Assembly: GCA_927405585.1 (NCBI GenBank) | Contig: CAKMJS010000045.1 | Span: 1 to 62,802, forward strand | Origin: an uncultured Desulfosporosinus sp. | Lineage (GTDB): Bacteria > Bacillota > Desulfitobacteriia > Desulfitobacteriales > Desulfitobacteriaceae | Length of the DNA: 62,802 nucleotides | Direction of reading: 5' to 3' | In this document: one piece after another, positions 36,037-45,290 of the stretch | Numbering within the stretch: position 1 is the stretch's first letter | Layout of the letters: every line of letters begins with the position of its first letter | Notes under the pieces: model-generated | Databases searched by the model: none | What the model was told of the DNA's origin: nothing | Seen by the model: the letters and a program-made list of their open reading frames with translations, nothing else | Translations under genes and position numbers: made by a program

Positions 36037-37039
36037 ACGGCTTTCTTGCAAAGAAATAGTGAGACACTTTAAAGGGTAATGGAAATACCTCAATTTGAGT
36101 GAAACCGCTTTGTTCCAAGAGGTCTAGCACTTCCCTTTCCGAAGGTAAGCCCTCGAAACCCTCGTGACAAGCGAGGAAAAAACTCATTAGATTTTGCGGA
36201 ATATGGGTTTTAAAAATTGGTAACGAAGGGGTTACTCCACGCAGTGCCGTTAAAATTCCAATTTGTCCTCCTGGACTTAAGAAATCCTTCAAGTAACTCA
36301 AAAGTTCCACACGTTTTAGCCTGTCAAAATAGTAAATGTTGTTATTAAGAAGACAGCAATCATACGTCCCTAGATTATCGACAAACTGGAACACATCGCA
36401 CGATTCGATTTGAATTCGACCTTGATAAGATACTGTTTGAGCCGCAGCACGCTCTGCAACAGCTGGATTTATTTCTAGCCCTACTCCATGTAAGCATGAG
36501 AATTCTTCAGCGAGTCGTTGTAAAAATACGCCTTCCCCACAACCGACATCCAAGACGTTACACCATCGTTCTTTTTCACATTTCCCCCTTAGTAACGGCC
36601 AGACAAACAGTTCAGACGCTTTGGAGGCTCTGGAAATTAGCTCATTTTCCATTTCACCTTCCATCAGTGCCCGAGGAGTTTTGCCCGTCATCAGATCGGG
36701 CAATTGTGCAAAGCGAGGCCCCCAATGAAGGGCGAACTCTTTGTACAACGCTTCTAAGCCATAGTCACGGAACTCATGAATCGACTTCCCCATTTTACTC
36801 AGTCGATACTTCCCCTGATTGCATACTAATAAGTCTTGAATCCTTGCTTGTTCTAGCCAATGATCCAATAAAAGAGGGTTCCAGTTTGAATTTTCTACAA
36901 GGATCTCTTCTTTTGTTTTTTCTCCCAGAAGGCGTTCCCAGAGATTCAGTTCAAAGCCAGTGTAAACAAGCCATGCAAATCCTAAATTCTCCATGATTGA
37001 AACCGTCTTTCCAAGAAGCGCCAGCATTCTAATTTCCAC
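36032..37039 (-). CDS. SAM-dependent methyltransferase with N-terminal dimerisation domain
   Basis: A 335-residue class I methyltransferase resembling O-methyltransferases of secondary metabolism. The N-terminal ~130 residues are a winged-helix/dimerisation module (FELNLWERLL...LLDHWLEQARIQDLLVCNQGKYRLSKMG). The Rossmann core has motif I NVLDVGCGEGVFLQRL near residues 163-178, the acidic strand end GVGLEINP, and YDCCLLNNNIYYF. The GTG start at 37039 follows GGAGG by nine bases, within a small hairpin. The ABC exporter genes downstream suggest it could modify the exported compound, but this is inference. Confidence 0.8.
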   Translation of the reverse strand: MEIRMLALLGKTVSIMENLGFAWLVYTGFELNLWERLLGEKTKEEILVENSNWNPLLLDHWLEQARIQDLLVCNQGKYRLSKMGKSIHEFRDYGLEALYKEFALHWGPRFAQLPDLMTGKTPRALMEGEMENELISRASKASELFVWPLLRGKCEKERWCNVLDVGCGEGVFLQRLAEEFSCLHGVGLEINPAVAERAAAQTVSYQGRIQIESCDVFQFVDNLGTYDCCLLNNNIYYFDRLKRVELLSYLKDFLSPGGQIGILTALRGVTPSLPIFKTHIPQNLMSFFLACHEGFEGLPSEREVLDLLEQSGFTQIEVFPLPFKVSHYFFARKPL

Positions 37040-37053
37040 GGAGGTTCACCTCC
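37040..37053 (-). promoter_or_regulatory. Hairpin hiding the methyltransferase ribosome-binding site
   Basis: On the minus strand GGAGG (37053-37049), loop TGAA, CCTCC (37044-37040) form a perfect GC-rich stem in which the Shine-Dalgarno is fully paired, immediately before the GTG at 37039. Translation would need this stem to open, so it is a candidate thermosensor-like or protein-regulated switch. Confidence 0.6.
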
Positions 37054-37141
37054 CATATATTACCTATTATATGTGGGTTAATAATCCAGTTGTGTCTGTC
37101 TCAATTCGCACCTTGTACCCTAATTGAGAATTAATCAACAG

Positions 37142-37163
37142 AAAAAGAGCGGTATTCCCGCTC
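37142..37163 (-). terminator. Terminator of the GGDEF/EAL gene
   Basis: On the minus strand GAGCGG (37163-37158), a five-base loop and CCGCTC (37152-37147) form a 6-bp GC stem followed by TTTTTC, about 20 bp after the stop at 37184. Confidence 0.85.
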
Positions 37164-37183
37164 AATCGATTAATTATTTAGCT

Positions 37184-40100
37184 CTAAGAAAAGAAGGCTA
37201 CCAGCTCCTCGACTGGAACAGGTTTAGCTAACAAAAAGCCTTGCACTTCATCACAGCCCATGGTCCGAAGATATTCTAACTGTGCCTGGGTTTCCACTCC
37301 TTCTGCGATGACATTTAAACCTAAGTTCTGTGCGAGTTGAATGATAGACAGCACAATGGCTTGTCCGTCTAACTGTTCGTTGAGCTTAGATACAAAGGAT
37401 TGATCGATTTTCAAAGTATTTACAGAGAAACGGCTTAAGTAACTCAGGGACGAAAAGCCTGTCCCGAAGTCATCGATAGAGATATGGATTCCCATGCTCT
37501 TCAGTTTCTGTAGAATTTTTATGCTTGCTCTGACATTTTCCATACTGAGGCTCTCTGTAATCTCAAGTTCTAACCACTGAGGATCTAACTTAGTCTCTTC
37601 GAGAATCGTAGCAATCTGTTGGACAAGGTTTTTTTGTCTAAACTGGCGAGCCGAAAGGTTGACCGCGACGCGCACTGGGGGATAGCCCATATCCTGCCAT
37701 AACTTATTCTGAGCACACGCCGTACGTAAGACCCATTCACCTAAGGGCAGGATTAGTCCGCTATCTTCAGCAATTGAGATGAACTTTCCTGGTGGGAGAA
37801 AGCCACGTTCAGGATGTCTCCAGCGCACTAGCGCTTCCATCCCAGAAAAATGACCGTCGCTTAGGCGATACTGTGGTTGGTAGTAAAGAATGAATTCGTT
37901 CCGTTCCAGGGCACGACGCATCTCATTTTGCAAGGCGAGTCGCTCTGCCAGACGCGTATTCAAGGTACTAGTATAAAAGTTATAGTGGTTGCGCCCCTCC
38001 GCTTTCACCTGATACATGGCCATATCGGCATGTTGAATAAGCATCTCTGGTTCCTCTCCATCTACCGGGTAGAGAGCTATCCCAATACTTGCGGTCAGGT
38101 AAACCTCTTGTTTAAGCAGCGGAAAGGGCAAATTAAGAGCATCCAATAGTTTCTGAGCTACTTGGGCAGCTAATTGGTCAGAGGGTAATTTGGGTAGTAA
38201 AATGAGGAATTCATCCCCGCCTTGTCTGGCCACGGTATCTTCCTGACGTAAAGTCGCCTGAAAACGTTCACCGAGCTGACAGAGCAGACTGTCTCCTGCG
38301 GTATGCCCGAGCGTATCATTCACTAGCTTAAAAGTATCTATATCGATAAAGAACACGGCCACTTGCTCCTTTTGTCTGCGAGCGTGTAGGATTGCTTGTT
38401 GAACGCGTTCTTTAAATAATTGACGATTCGGCAAGTTTGTCAAAGCATCATGGTGTGCCTGGTGTGACAACTGACGAAGAAGCTCACGTTTCTCACTGAC
38501 ATTGTGAAATACAAGGACCGCTCCGATCATCTGCCCATCTCGATCGCGAATAGGAGCAGCCGAATCATCAATGTAAAATAGCTGTTGTCCATCACGATGT
38601 CTCAGTACTGCATGATTGGACAATTCAATCACTCGATTCTCAGCAAGACATTGACGCACTGGCTGAACCATGGGCTGTTCAGTGCATTCATGAAAGATGT
38701 CAAACACGCTCTCAATTCTTAAACCCTGAGCTTCCAGATTCGACCAGCCAGTCATCCTTTCAGCGACAGGATTGAAATAGGTGACATTGCCATGGACATC
38801 GGTTGTGAGTACAGCATCCCCAATGGAGGCCAAGGTCACTTGAGCACGTTCCTTTTCCTGCCATAGTGACTTTTCGTTTAAAATCCGTTGGCTCACATCA
38901 TCATACAGAACCACAATATTGCCAGCAGATAGCTTATAGATAATTCCTTCGCTCCATCCAGTCGCACGCTCGTTTTTAAAGAAAACGGCCGGAAAACGCA
39001 CTCTCTCTCCAGTATGGAACACATGAAGGCAGAGCTTTAAAATCCCTAATTCTATGGCAAGAGGGAAAACATGCGTGAGCATAGAGCCGATCGCTTGCTC
39101 ACGAGGGATATTTTCGAATTGCTCAGCCGCTCGGTTAATATCCGTGCAAATGAAGTTCTGCCCACAGTCAGATATCCTAAACACTACGACAGCACTGTTC
39201 ATAGTTTCAAACATATCCCGAAACTGTTCTTCACTGTTACGCAAGGCTCTTTGGTTGGCCAAACGTTCGGTGACATCCTGCTTAACAGCTATAAAATGTG
39301 TAATCTCCTGAGTCTCTGCTTTAACCGGGGTAATTGTCATCTCTTCACAATAAAGAGTTCCATCCGCTCGACGATTAATCAGCTCTCCCTGCCAGATTTT
39401 ACCGGACAGAATGGTTTTCCACATCTTTTGATAGAAGGCTGTGTCTTGATATCCAGAACGTAGAAAGCGCGGCGTTTGCCCCAACACTGCCCGCAATTCA
39501 TAACCTGTCAGCTCGGTAAAAGCAGGGTTAGCCCAAAGTATTTTACCGGCACAATCCATCATGACGATAGCATGGACAGCAACGGCGAGAGCCTTGTTTT
39601 GAAGGCGGAGTTTGCGTCGTCCCTCATCAGTCCAGAGTGCTAAATCAAGTTGATCCATGAAGGATTGCATTTGTTCGATACTGGTGGCATCGAAGTACTC
39701 TTCCTTTTGGGAATACAAGGTTAGAACGCCTAAAACTTGCTTAATCGGGAAAATGGCCACAGAACGCAAGGAATGTTTCTTATATATCCAATACCATTCC
39801 TGGGTGAATGGATTATCGTTCAGGTTGTATATTTGTGGTAGATTACTACGAATCGCTTTACCGAACCCACCCTGTCCTTGAGGAGCGTTATCCCAACGCA
39901 TTTGAAACGCTGTGATCTCGGTCTCTGACAAACCGCATTGAGCTACTATCCGAGCCGAGCCGTCGTCATCTTTCAAAGCTACGAACGTTACAGGATAACC
40001 TAGTGTTTGGACTAATTCTTCGCATAGATATTGGAAAATATCTGGAAGACTTTGTTGGGTGAGTACGCGTTGGGTGATCCCATAGAAAATGTTTTCCCGA

Positions 40101-40537
40101 TGTTCCGTGTATTTAAGTTGCCGGACTCTATCTATACTTTCCTCTATTTCCTCTCGCAGCTTGATCGATTCACTGATATCTGAGAGTGCCACAGAACACC
40201 CGACAATTAAGCCTTGTTCTACCATAGGGGAAGCAATAACCAAAGCAAAAAAATCACTTCCATCAGGCCTAAATATTCTTTCGCCTTCTACTCGCACCAC
40301 AGATTGGGTCGTCAGTGCACGCTCGAAGAAACAGATCTCCCTATTATAGGTCTTAGACGGATCATGCAAATCACTAATAGTTCGGATCTTGATAGCCTTC
40401 ATCCCATTCCACCCAGTAAGCCTCTCTGCTTCTGGATTTATATATTGCAAGACCCCATTTTCATCAAACAGCAACAGCCCTTCTGCGAGTGCGTTCGCCA
40501 TCTGCAATTCAACTACACTTGTATTAAGCTTACCCAT
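37184..40537 (-). CDS. PAS-GAF-PAS-PAS-PAS-GGDEF-EAL c-di-GMP protein
   Basis: A 1117-residue soluble multi-sensor protein. In order: PAS (about 10-130), GAF (about 145-305), three PAS domains (about 315-430, 435-555, 565-685), GGDEF (about 690-850) and EAL (about 865-1110). GGDEF is intact (RQGGDEF) with an RxxD inhibitory site (RQED). EAL is intact (MEALVRW, and DDFGTGFSSLSYL with the metal aspartates). It could synthesise and hydrolyse c-di-GMP. No membrane span is seen, so it would be cytosolic. Start ATG 40537 with GGGGGTG upstream. It diverges from the ABC transporter operon. Confidence 0.93.
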   Translation of the reverse strand: MGKLNTSVVELQMANALAEGLLLFDENGVLQYINPEAERLTGWNGMKAIKIRTISDLHDPSKTYNREICFFERALTTQSVVRVEGERIFRPDGSDFFALVIASPMVEQGLIVGCSVALSDISESIKLREEIEESIDRVRQLKYTEHRENIFYGITQRVLTQQSLPDIFQYLCEELVQTLGYPVTFVALKDDDGSARIVAQCGLSETEITAFQMRWDNAPQGQGGFGKAIRSNLPQIYNLNDNPFTQEWYWIYKKHSLRSVAIFPIKQVLGVLTLYSQKEEYFDATSIEQMQSFMDQLDLALWTDEGRRKLRLQNKALAVAVHAIVMMDCAGKILWANPAFTELTGYELRAVLGQTPRFLRSGYQDTAFYQKMWKTILSGKIWQGELINRRADGTLYCEEMTITPVKAETQEITHFIAVKQDVTERLANQRALRNSEEQFRDMFETMNSAVVVFRISDCGQNFICTDINRAAEQFENIPREQAIGSMLTHVFPLAIELGILKLCLHVFHTGERVRFPAVFFKNERATGWSEGIIYKLSAGNIVVLYDDVSQRILNEKSLWQEKERAQVTLASIGDAVLTTDVHGNVTYFNPVAERMTGWSNLEAQGLRIESVFDIFHECTEQPMVQPVRQCLAENRVIELSNHAVLRHRDGQQLFYIDDSAAPIRDRDGQMIGAVLVFHNVSEKRELLRQLSHQAHHDALTNLPNRQLFKERVQQAILHARRQKEQVAVFFIDIDTFKLVNDTLGHTAGDSLLCQLGERFQATLRQEDTVARQGGDEFLILLPKLPSDQLAAQVAQKLLDALNLPFPLLKQEVYLTASIGIALYPVDGEEPEMLIQHADMAMYQVKAEGRNHYNFYTSTLNTRLAERLALQNEMRRALERNEFILYYQPQYRLSDGHFSGMEALVRWRHPERGFLPPGKFISIAEDSGLILPLGEWVLRTACAQNKLWQDMGYPPVRVAVNLSARQFRQKNLVQQIATILEETKLDPQWLELEITESLSMENVRASIKILQKLKSMGIHISIDDFGTGFSSLSYLSRFSVNTLKIDQSFVSKLNEQLDGQAIVLSIIQLAQNLGLNVIAEGVETQAQLEYLRTMGCDEVQGFLLAKPVPVEELVAFFS

Positions 40538-40672
40538 TAGCTAAACACCCCCGAAAGTCTATTCATCAAAAAAAGTCATGAGACTGCTTGATTATGCTAT
40601 ACTTCTACACATTTTTTGATATCCCTCTATACCCTTAAATTTTGGTCACACTAGTCTTTTTTACTCGCTAGT

Positions 40673-40712
40673 TTGCATGTTTTAGCTAAATGTAATTATA
40701 ATAGACATGCAA
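40673..40712 (+). promoter_or_regulatory. Promoter of the ABC/SGNH operon flanked by an inverted repeat
   Basis: A -35-like TTGCAT at 40673-40678 and TATAAT at 40697-40702 are 18 bp apart. TTGCATGT (40673-40680) and ACATGCAA (40705-40712) form an 8-bp inverted repeat enclosing the promoter core, one arm on the -35 box and the other near the start site. A dimeric regulator bound at both arms would occlude polymerase. Confidence 0.6.
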
Positions 40713-40721
40713 GAGCTTAAT

Positions 40722-40757
40722 CGGACTTTTCGGACTTATTCGGACTAACTCGGGCTT
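40722..40757 (+). repeat. Four tandem CGGACTT-type repeats in the leader
   Basis: CGGACTT (40722), CGGACTT (40731), CGGACTA (40741) and CGGGCTT (40751) recur with 9-10 bp spacing, about one helical turn, between the promoter and the ABC gene start at 40809. Helically phased direct repeats are typical of response-regulator or activator binding sites, but these lie downstream of the predicted start site. The rest of 40538-40808 shows no further feature. Confidence 0.7.
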
Positions 40758-40808
40758 AAGTGAATTTTACGGTCTAAGCGATGTAAACAGTCAAAAAAAG
40801 GAGAATTT

Positions 40809-41726
40809 ATGCAGCAACCTGCCGTCTTGGAACTCGCCAACTTAAGAAAAACCATTAAAGGAAAAGAAATTGTCAAAGGGGTTAACCTCACTCTTAATCC
40901 TTCTCAGATTTTTGGTTTCCTGGGTCCGAATGGCGCGGGGAAAACCACGACGATTCGCATGATTGTCGGACTTATCAAACCAACGGAAGGGTCTGTAACC
41001 ATCTGTGGCTATTCTGTAGCGCACAATTTTGTCAAAGCCTTATCAAATGTCGGTTGTATTATTGAGAGCCCCGACATGTACAAATACTTAACAGGGATGG
41101 AAAACTTGTTGCAATTAGCTGCGATGGATAAAAAGATAAGTAAGCAACGAATTAACGACGTAGTAGAAATGGTGGGTCTCCAGCATCGAGTCAATGACAA
41201 AGTTGATACCTATTCTTTGGGTATGCGTCAGCGCCTTGGGATTGCCCAGGCTATCATGGCTAGGCCAAAATTGTTAATTCTTGACGAGCCGACGAACGGA
41301 CTCGACCCAGCTGGTATGACTGAGTTCAGAAAGCTGATCAGAAAGCTTGCCTATGAAGACGGGATGGCCGTCTTCGTATCCAGCCATTTATTATTAGAAA
41401 TTCAGCAAATGTGTGATGTCGTCTCCATCATCAAGCAAGGAAGTGTCATCACAACTACCCTTGTCCAAGATATCCTGCATGACGATAAAATAGAATGGCA
41501 GCTTAATGATCCCGAAAAAGCCATAACTCTCCTCAGAGAACATTGGAATATCGTTGCAGTTCGGTTGAAAAACGATACCATCAGTGCTGACATAGGTCAA
41601 CACTCTCTGGATAAGCTTAACGAATTCTTGATCAGAGAAGGGATAGCCCTGACCTATTGCTCCACAAAACAACACACACTAGAAGACTTATTTCTAGACC
41701 TTACGGTAGGTGATGAAATTGTTTAG
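40809..41726 (+). CDS. ABC-2 type transporter ATP-binding protein (BcrA-like)
   Basis: A 305-residue ATPase of the bacitracin/lantibiotic-resistance type. Walker A GPNGAGKTTTIR, signature YSLGMRQRLGIAQA, Walker B LLILDEPTNGLDP, H-loop SSHLLLE. The IIESPDMYKYLTGMENL segment after Walker A is typical of BcrA-like proteins. Start ATG 40809 after AAAGGAG. The 3' end overlaps the permease gene by about 17 bp. Such pairs export peptide antibiotics or remodel the envelope; the substrate is not known. Confidence 0.9.
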   Translation: MQQPAVLELANLRKTIKGKEIVKGVNLTLNPSQIFGFLGPNGAGKTTTIRMIVGLIKPTEGSVTICGYSVAHNFVKALSNVGCIIESPDMYKYLTGMENLLQLAAMDKKISKQRINDVVEMVGLQHRVNDKVDTYSLGMRQRLGIAQAIMARPKLLILDEPTNGLDPAGMTEFRKLIRKLAYEDGMAVFVSSHLLLEIQQMCDVVSIIKQGSVITTTLVQDILHDDKIEWQLNDPEKAITLLREHWNIVAVRLKNDTISADIGQHSLDKLNEFLIREGIALTYCSTKQHTLEDLFLDLTVGDEIV

Positions 41727-42723
41727 CCTAATTGAAAATGAAGTCATAAAAATGATTTCTAAAAAACGACTCCTGTTTGTCTTCGCAATTCTTATTGTCC
41801 TAATTTCAGTCTTTGCCTATGGGCAGAACCAAACTCAAGAAAGAACCAAGGCCCAACTCACTCAGCGTATGGGAATTACCGCGACGGATGACTGGCGTAA
41901 ACTCGCTGACCAACAATTAATCGACATGAAAAACAGGCTAGACAGTCCTTATAGGGGTGAGAATAGTAAAGCCTCACTCCGGGTAAGGATGGAACAACTA
42001 CAATATAACCTTGATCAGAATATTAACCCGTTGGAGCAGTCTGCAGCAAAATTCACCACCAGATTCATGGAACAATCGATCTTCTTGTTCTTGCCTCTTT
42101 TGATCATTATGTTGGCCGCTGATATGGTATCAGGGGAATCCTCGAGCGGAACGATTAAGCTACTTCTGGTCAGAAACGTTCCTCGGTGGAAAATTCTACT
42201 TAGTAAATATTTAACCTTGATCATCTTGGAGGTTATCGTTTTATTCTTTGCCTTTGTACTATCCGTCGTTATTTCAGGCATTTTCTTTGGGTTCGGTGGA
42301 TGGTTTGCCCCAGTTGCGACAGGTTTCAAAGTTTTAGCGGGAAAATTAGATTCCACCAGTGTCCTTAATGTCCCACAGTGGAACTATTCTCTCATGGTAT
42401 ATTCCTTAGCTTTTTTTGTGGCCGTCGTTGTAGGCAGTATCTCGTTTATGATCTCAGTCCTAGTTAAGAGTACGGCGGCATCGATAGGGATTATCATGTC
42501 GACCCTTGTAGCAGGTAATTTCATCAGCTTCTTTCTCTCAGATTGGAAGGTCACACGCTATATGTTCATGGTCAATCTACGACTCACCGATTATTTATCG
42601 GGCTCCTTCCAGCCGATCGAAGGGATGAATATGCTTTTCTCGATCACGGTCCTTTTAGGGTGGACAATTGCCTCGCTCATAATTAGCTTTGTCTATTTTA
42701 CAAAACAAGATATCTTGGTCTAA
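41710..42723 (+). CDS. ABC-2 type transporter permease
   Basis: A 337-residue permease partner of the preceding ATPase. TM1 is near residues 24-40 (LLFVFAILIVLISVFAYG), followed by a roughly 80-residue polar extracytoplasmic loop, then five helices in the C-terminal part. The segment DMVSGESSSGTIKLLLVRNVPRWKILLSKYL is the classic ABC-2 coupling region. Start is GTG 41710 or the adjacent ATG 41713, inside the ATPase 3' end, indicating translational coupling. An SGNH hydrolase gene follows directly. Confidence 0.88.
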   Translation: MMKLFSLIENEVIKMISKKRLLFVFAILIVLISVFAYGQNQTQERTKAQLTQRMGITATDDWRKLADQQLIDMKNRLDSPYRGENSKASLRVRMEQLQYNLDQNINPLEQSAAKFTTRFMEQSIFLFLPLLIIMLAADMVSGESSSGTIKLLLVRNVPRWKILLSKYLTLIILEVIVLFFAFVLSVVISGIFFGFGGWFAPVATGFKVLAGKLDSTSVLNVPQWNYSLMVYSLAFFVAVVVGSISFMISVLVKSTAASIGIIMSTLVAGNFISFFLSDWKVTRYMFMVNLRLTDYLSGSFQPIEGMNMLFSITVLLGWTIASLIISFVYFTKQDILV

Positions 42724-42736
42724 GGGAGAAATTAAA

Positions 42737-43549
42737 GTGATAAAAAAGAGCATGTGGTACTCCATTATAACGATTGCCTTCCTTGGTTTCATCGTCTTAT
42801 CTATTGGTTTCTATCAGGCGATTTACGCTACGACGAAGGTCACTCCTCAGCCATCCGTTATCACTGAAATTCCAGAAACCACCGGGGATTTAACCAAGCT
42901 ACCGACCAAGAATAGCAACTCATTTCAAGTGCTCCTACTGGGAGACTCTGTCGCCAAAGGAACTGGCGATGAAAAGGCCAAGGGTTTTACAGGCTACCTA
43001 CCAGAAGTCTTCAAAAACATCACCTCTAAAGAGATCGTCATAAATAACGCAGCCGTCGACGGTCTAGAAAGCCTAGCCCTTCTAGAACAACTCCAAAGCA
43101 GAAGGCTGGATAAGATAATCGCAGATTCGGATTTCATCTTAGTCTCGATCGGTGGAAATGATGTAAGAGGCATCCTTTCCCTGAACAGTCTTGCTAAAGA
43201 CGATGAATTTAAAGTTCGACAAGACGGCTATTTAAGCAGCTTAAAACAAGCACTTTTACACTTAAGAACCACCAGCCCTAATTCCACCGTTATATTCGTT
43301 GGTCTCTATAATCCGTATGCCAAAGCAACCAGTGCTGAAGATACCAGACTTTTGAATACCTGGAACTATAATACCCAACAGCTCGTAGAAGAAGATGGGA
43401 ATTCCATCTTTATTCCAACCTATGACCTGCTGAAATATAACTTAGGTCGCTATATCGCCCAGGATGGCCTACACCCAAATTCTGCAGGATATCAAGCCCT
43501 CTCTAATAGAATCAGCAAATCTGTGGAGACGATCCTCTCTACGACCTAG
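42737..43549 (+). CDS. Membrane-anchored SGNH/GDSL hydrolase
   Basis: A 270-residue extracytoplasmic esterase/lipase-type hydrolase. The GTG at 42737, with AAGGGAGAAA upstream, gives a clean N-terminal anchor (IKKSMWYSIITIAFLGFIVL); the frame from 42689 overlaps the permease and is rejected. SGNH blocks are complete: block I LLLGDSVAKGTGD with the nucleophilic Ser, block III SIGGND, and block V DGLHPNSAGYQ with the Asp/His pair. It begins 13 bp after the permease stop. Possible tasks are removal of acyl groups from lipids, wall polymers or an exported product. Confidence 0.88.
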   Translation: MIKKSMWYSIITIAFLGFIVLSIGFYQAIYATTKVTPQPSVITEIPETTGDLTKLPTKNSNSFQVLLLGDSVAKGTGDEKAKGFTGYLPEVFKNITSKEIVINNAAVDGLESLALLEQLQSRRLDKIIADSDFILVSIGGNDVRGILSLNSLAKDDEFKVRQDGYLSSLKQALLHLRTTSPNSTVIFVGLYNPYAKATSAEDTRLLNTWNYNTQQLVEEDGNSIFIPTYDLLKYNLGRYIAQDGLHPNSAGYQALSNRISKSVETILSTT

Positions 43550-43574
43550 TGACTTTGGAATGTGAACTGTGACT

Positions 43575-43603
43575 AAAAAAGCAGCCTTCAAAAGCTGCTT
43601 TTT
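43575..43603 (+). terminator. Bidirectional terminator between the SGNH gene and the chemosensory operon
   Basis: GCAGC (43581-43585) and GCTGC (43594-43598), flanked by AAAAAA and TTTTT that extend the pairing, with an eight-base loop. T-runs on both strands allow it to end the plus-strand ABC operon and, about 50 bp past the last gene, the minus-strand chemosensory operon. Confidence 0.85.
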
Positions 43604-43654
43604 AAACCGTTGAAATAGGCTATCATTCGGCAATCGCAGTCATTGGATGTTCCC

Positions 43655-44746
43655 TTAATGTGCGATCTGATAGTTGCATGAATCTTCTTTGCAGAGCGTC
43701 TTAGAGGTACCTGCCCCAACGCTCTTAATTCGCGATCGTGAAAGATCTATAAAGTTTGAGCCATTGAGGATAATTGGTTTTGTGATCTCATACGGAGGAA
43801 TATATACAATCTCTCCGTGCTCTCCGTTTTCCAGTATGACATTTAAGCCCGTAAAGTTGACCGCAAGATTCTTTAAAAATACATTCAAGACATCAATATC
43901 AAACGTCCCCAACCCAAGTGTCAGGAACATCTCAAAGGCTACAAAGGGATTAACCCCTTTTTTATAAACCCTATCCTGAGTCATTGCATCATAAACATCC
44001 GCAATGGCGATAATTTTCGCATATAAGTCAATTTGGTCCCCTCTTATACCATAGGGATAGCCTGAACCATCAACTCTCTCGTGGTGGGAAAGCACCGCCT
44101 CTTTAATGGAATCGCTAATCTCGGTTATATTTTTAATGCAATGATAACCAATTAAAGAATGCCTTTGCATGATATCTAGCTCTAATTCTAATAACTTCCC
44201 TGGTTTGTTCAGAATTTCATCCGGAATAAGTACCTTCCCGATATCGTGCATTAATCCGGCTTGAATAATTTCCTCAATTTCTGCTTTGGGTAACGAAAGC
44301 CATTTAGCAATAAGCATTGAGTAAAAGGCCACATTCACACAATGGGTATAGGTATATTCATCCTTATCTCTGATATCGTTCAAGCATTTAATAACATTGA
44401 CGCTGTCATTAACACTTACGTAAACAAGTTCGGATAATTGAGTAATCTTGTGATAGTTCAACTTTCCTCCTGTGGAGAGATCTCGAAGTACCTGTTTAAC
44501 GACTAAAACAGCCTCCTCATGACTCACTTCAACCAGTTCCTTGTTAGTTAGCTTTAAATCTGCTTCTACATGGTCCGAAGAATTTGTCCAAACATATGAA
44601 ATTCCCATCTCGGTCAAGCGATCTATGATATATTGATTTAATATTGAATCTTTGGTGAGCAGGGTGATGCCCTGATAGGATCTAACGTCCTCAGAAATAA
44701 TTGTTCCAACTTCACACTGGGATACCAGCATCCTAATTCTTGGCAT
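43655..44746 (-). CDS. HD-GYP domain c-di-GMP phosphodiesterase of the chemosensory operon
   Basis: A 363-residue soluble protein and the last gene of the cluster. The start at 44746 (MPRIRMLVSQ) has GGAGGTGAT upstream, 19 bp after the cheX stop; the frame from 44821 overlaps cheX and is rejected. An N-terminal ~100-residue domain (VGTIISEDVRSYQGITLLTKDSILNQ) resembles the module found before many HD-GYP domains. The phosphodiesterase domain has HCVNVAFYSMLIA, HDIGK and HHERVDGSGYP, all intact. Its place behind cheX links the pathway output to c-di-GMP breakdown. Confidence 0.93.
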   Translation of the reverse strand: MPRIRMLVSQCEVGTIISEDVRSYQGITLLTKDSILNQYIIDRLTEMGISYVWTNSSDHVEADLKLTNKELVEVSHEEAVLVVKQVLRDLSTGGKLNYHKITQLSELVYVSVNDSVNVIKCLNDIRDKDEYTYTHCVNVAFYSMLIAKWLSLPKAEIEEIIQAGLMHDIGKVLIPDEILNKPGKLLELELDIMQRHSLIGYHCIKNITEISDSIKEAVLSHHERVDGSGYPYGIRGDQIDLYAKIIAIADVYDAMTQDRVYKKGVNPFVAFEMFLTLGLGTFDIDVLNVFLKNLAVNFTGLNVILENGEHGEIVYIPPYEITKPIILNGSNFIDLSRSRIKSVGAGTSKTLCKEDSCNYQIAH

Positions 44747-44765
44747 AACATCACCTCCGGCTTTT

Positions 44766-45239
44766 TTAAGAAATATCTTCGGCAAACGATACATTAATCT
44801 CGATTTGGGTGTCATCTTCAAATAATAAAGGAATACATACCACGACAGTATTTGGTATGCTCAATTCAATATTGTCTCCCGTTAAAATAGTAGGAGGGGT
44901 GATATCCACAACGATATTTTCTCTGGAAAATATCGTTGCAGTATAACCCAAGATCATATTGCATAATTCCCCAATGGCACTTTTTCCTATTTCATCGAGT
45001 ACTTTTATTAGTGGGCATCCCATCATCGCTGAAGCAAGCTTGCAACAAATTGCTTTGCTAAAGGACATTACAACACTTCCATGGAATCCACCCGTTATCC
45101 CTATGAGAACTAGAGTGCTTTCACTCCTATATGGCACATCTTTGATGTAAATTTTGCCTTTTATTGTTTTAAATCCGGTAACTTGTTCTATCATTTCAGC
45201 ACTGGCAGTAATAAATGGATTGATATATTCAGCCTTCAT
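44766..45239 (-). CDS. cheX: CheX-type CheY-P phosphatase
   Basis: A 157-residue protein of the CheC/CheX/FliY class that speeds dephosphorylation of CheY-P. It carries one ExxN phosphatase signature (GKSAIGELCNMILG near residues 86-99), as CheX does, where CheC has two. The N terminus (EYINPFITASAEMIEQVTGF) and the ITGGFHGSVVMSFSKA strand pair are typical. Start ATG 45239 after GAAGGAG. Without cheC in the cluster, this is probably the phosphatase for the operon CheY or for the neighbouring stand-alone receiver. Confidence 0.88.
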   Translation of the reverse strand: MKAEYINPFITASAEMIEQVTGFKTIKGKIYIKDVPYRSESTLVLIGITGGFHGSVVMSFSKAICCKLASAMMGCPLIKVLDEIGKSAIGELCNMILGYTATIFSRENIVVDITPPTILTGDNIELSIPNTVVVCIPLLFEDDTQIEINVSFAEDIS

Positions 45240-45290
45240 CGTAATTCTCCTTCATCGATTTTGCATACTTCCGTGAAGTAGCTTTGAGAT

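Noticed and set aside
36496-36996. 166-codon plus-strand frame opposite the methyltransferase
   Set aside because: Antisense shadow of a well-supported methyltransferase, without ribosome-binding site or recognisable domain.
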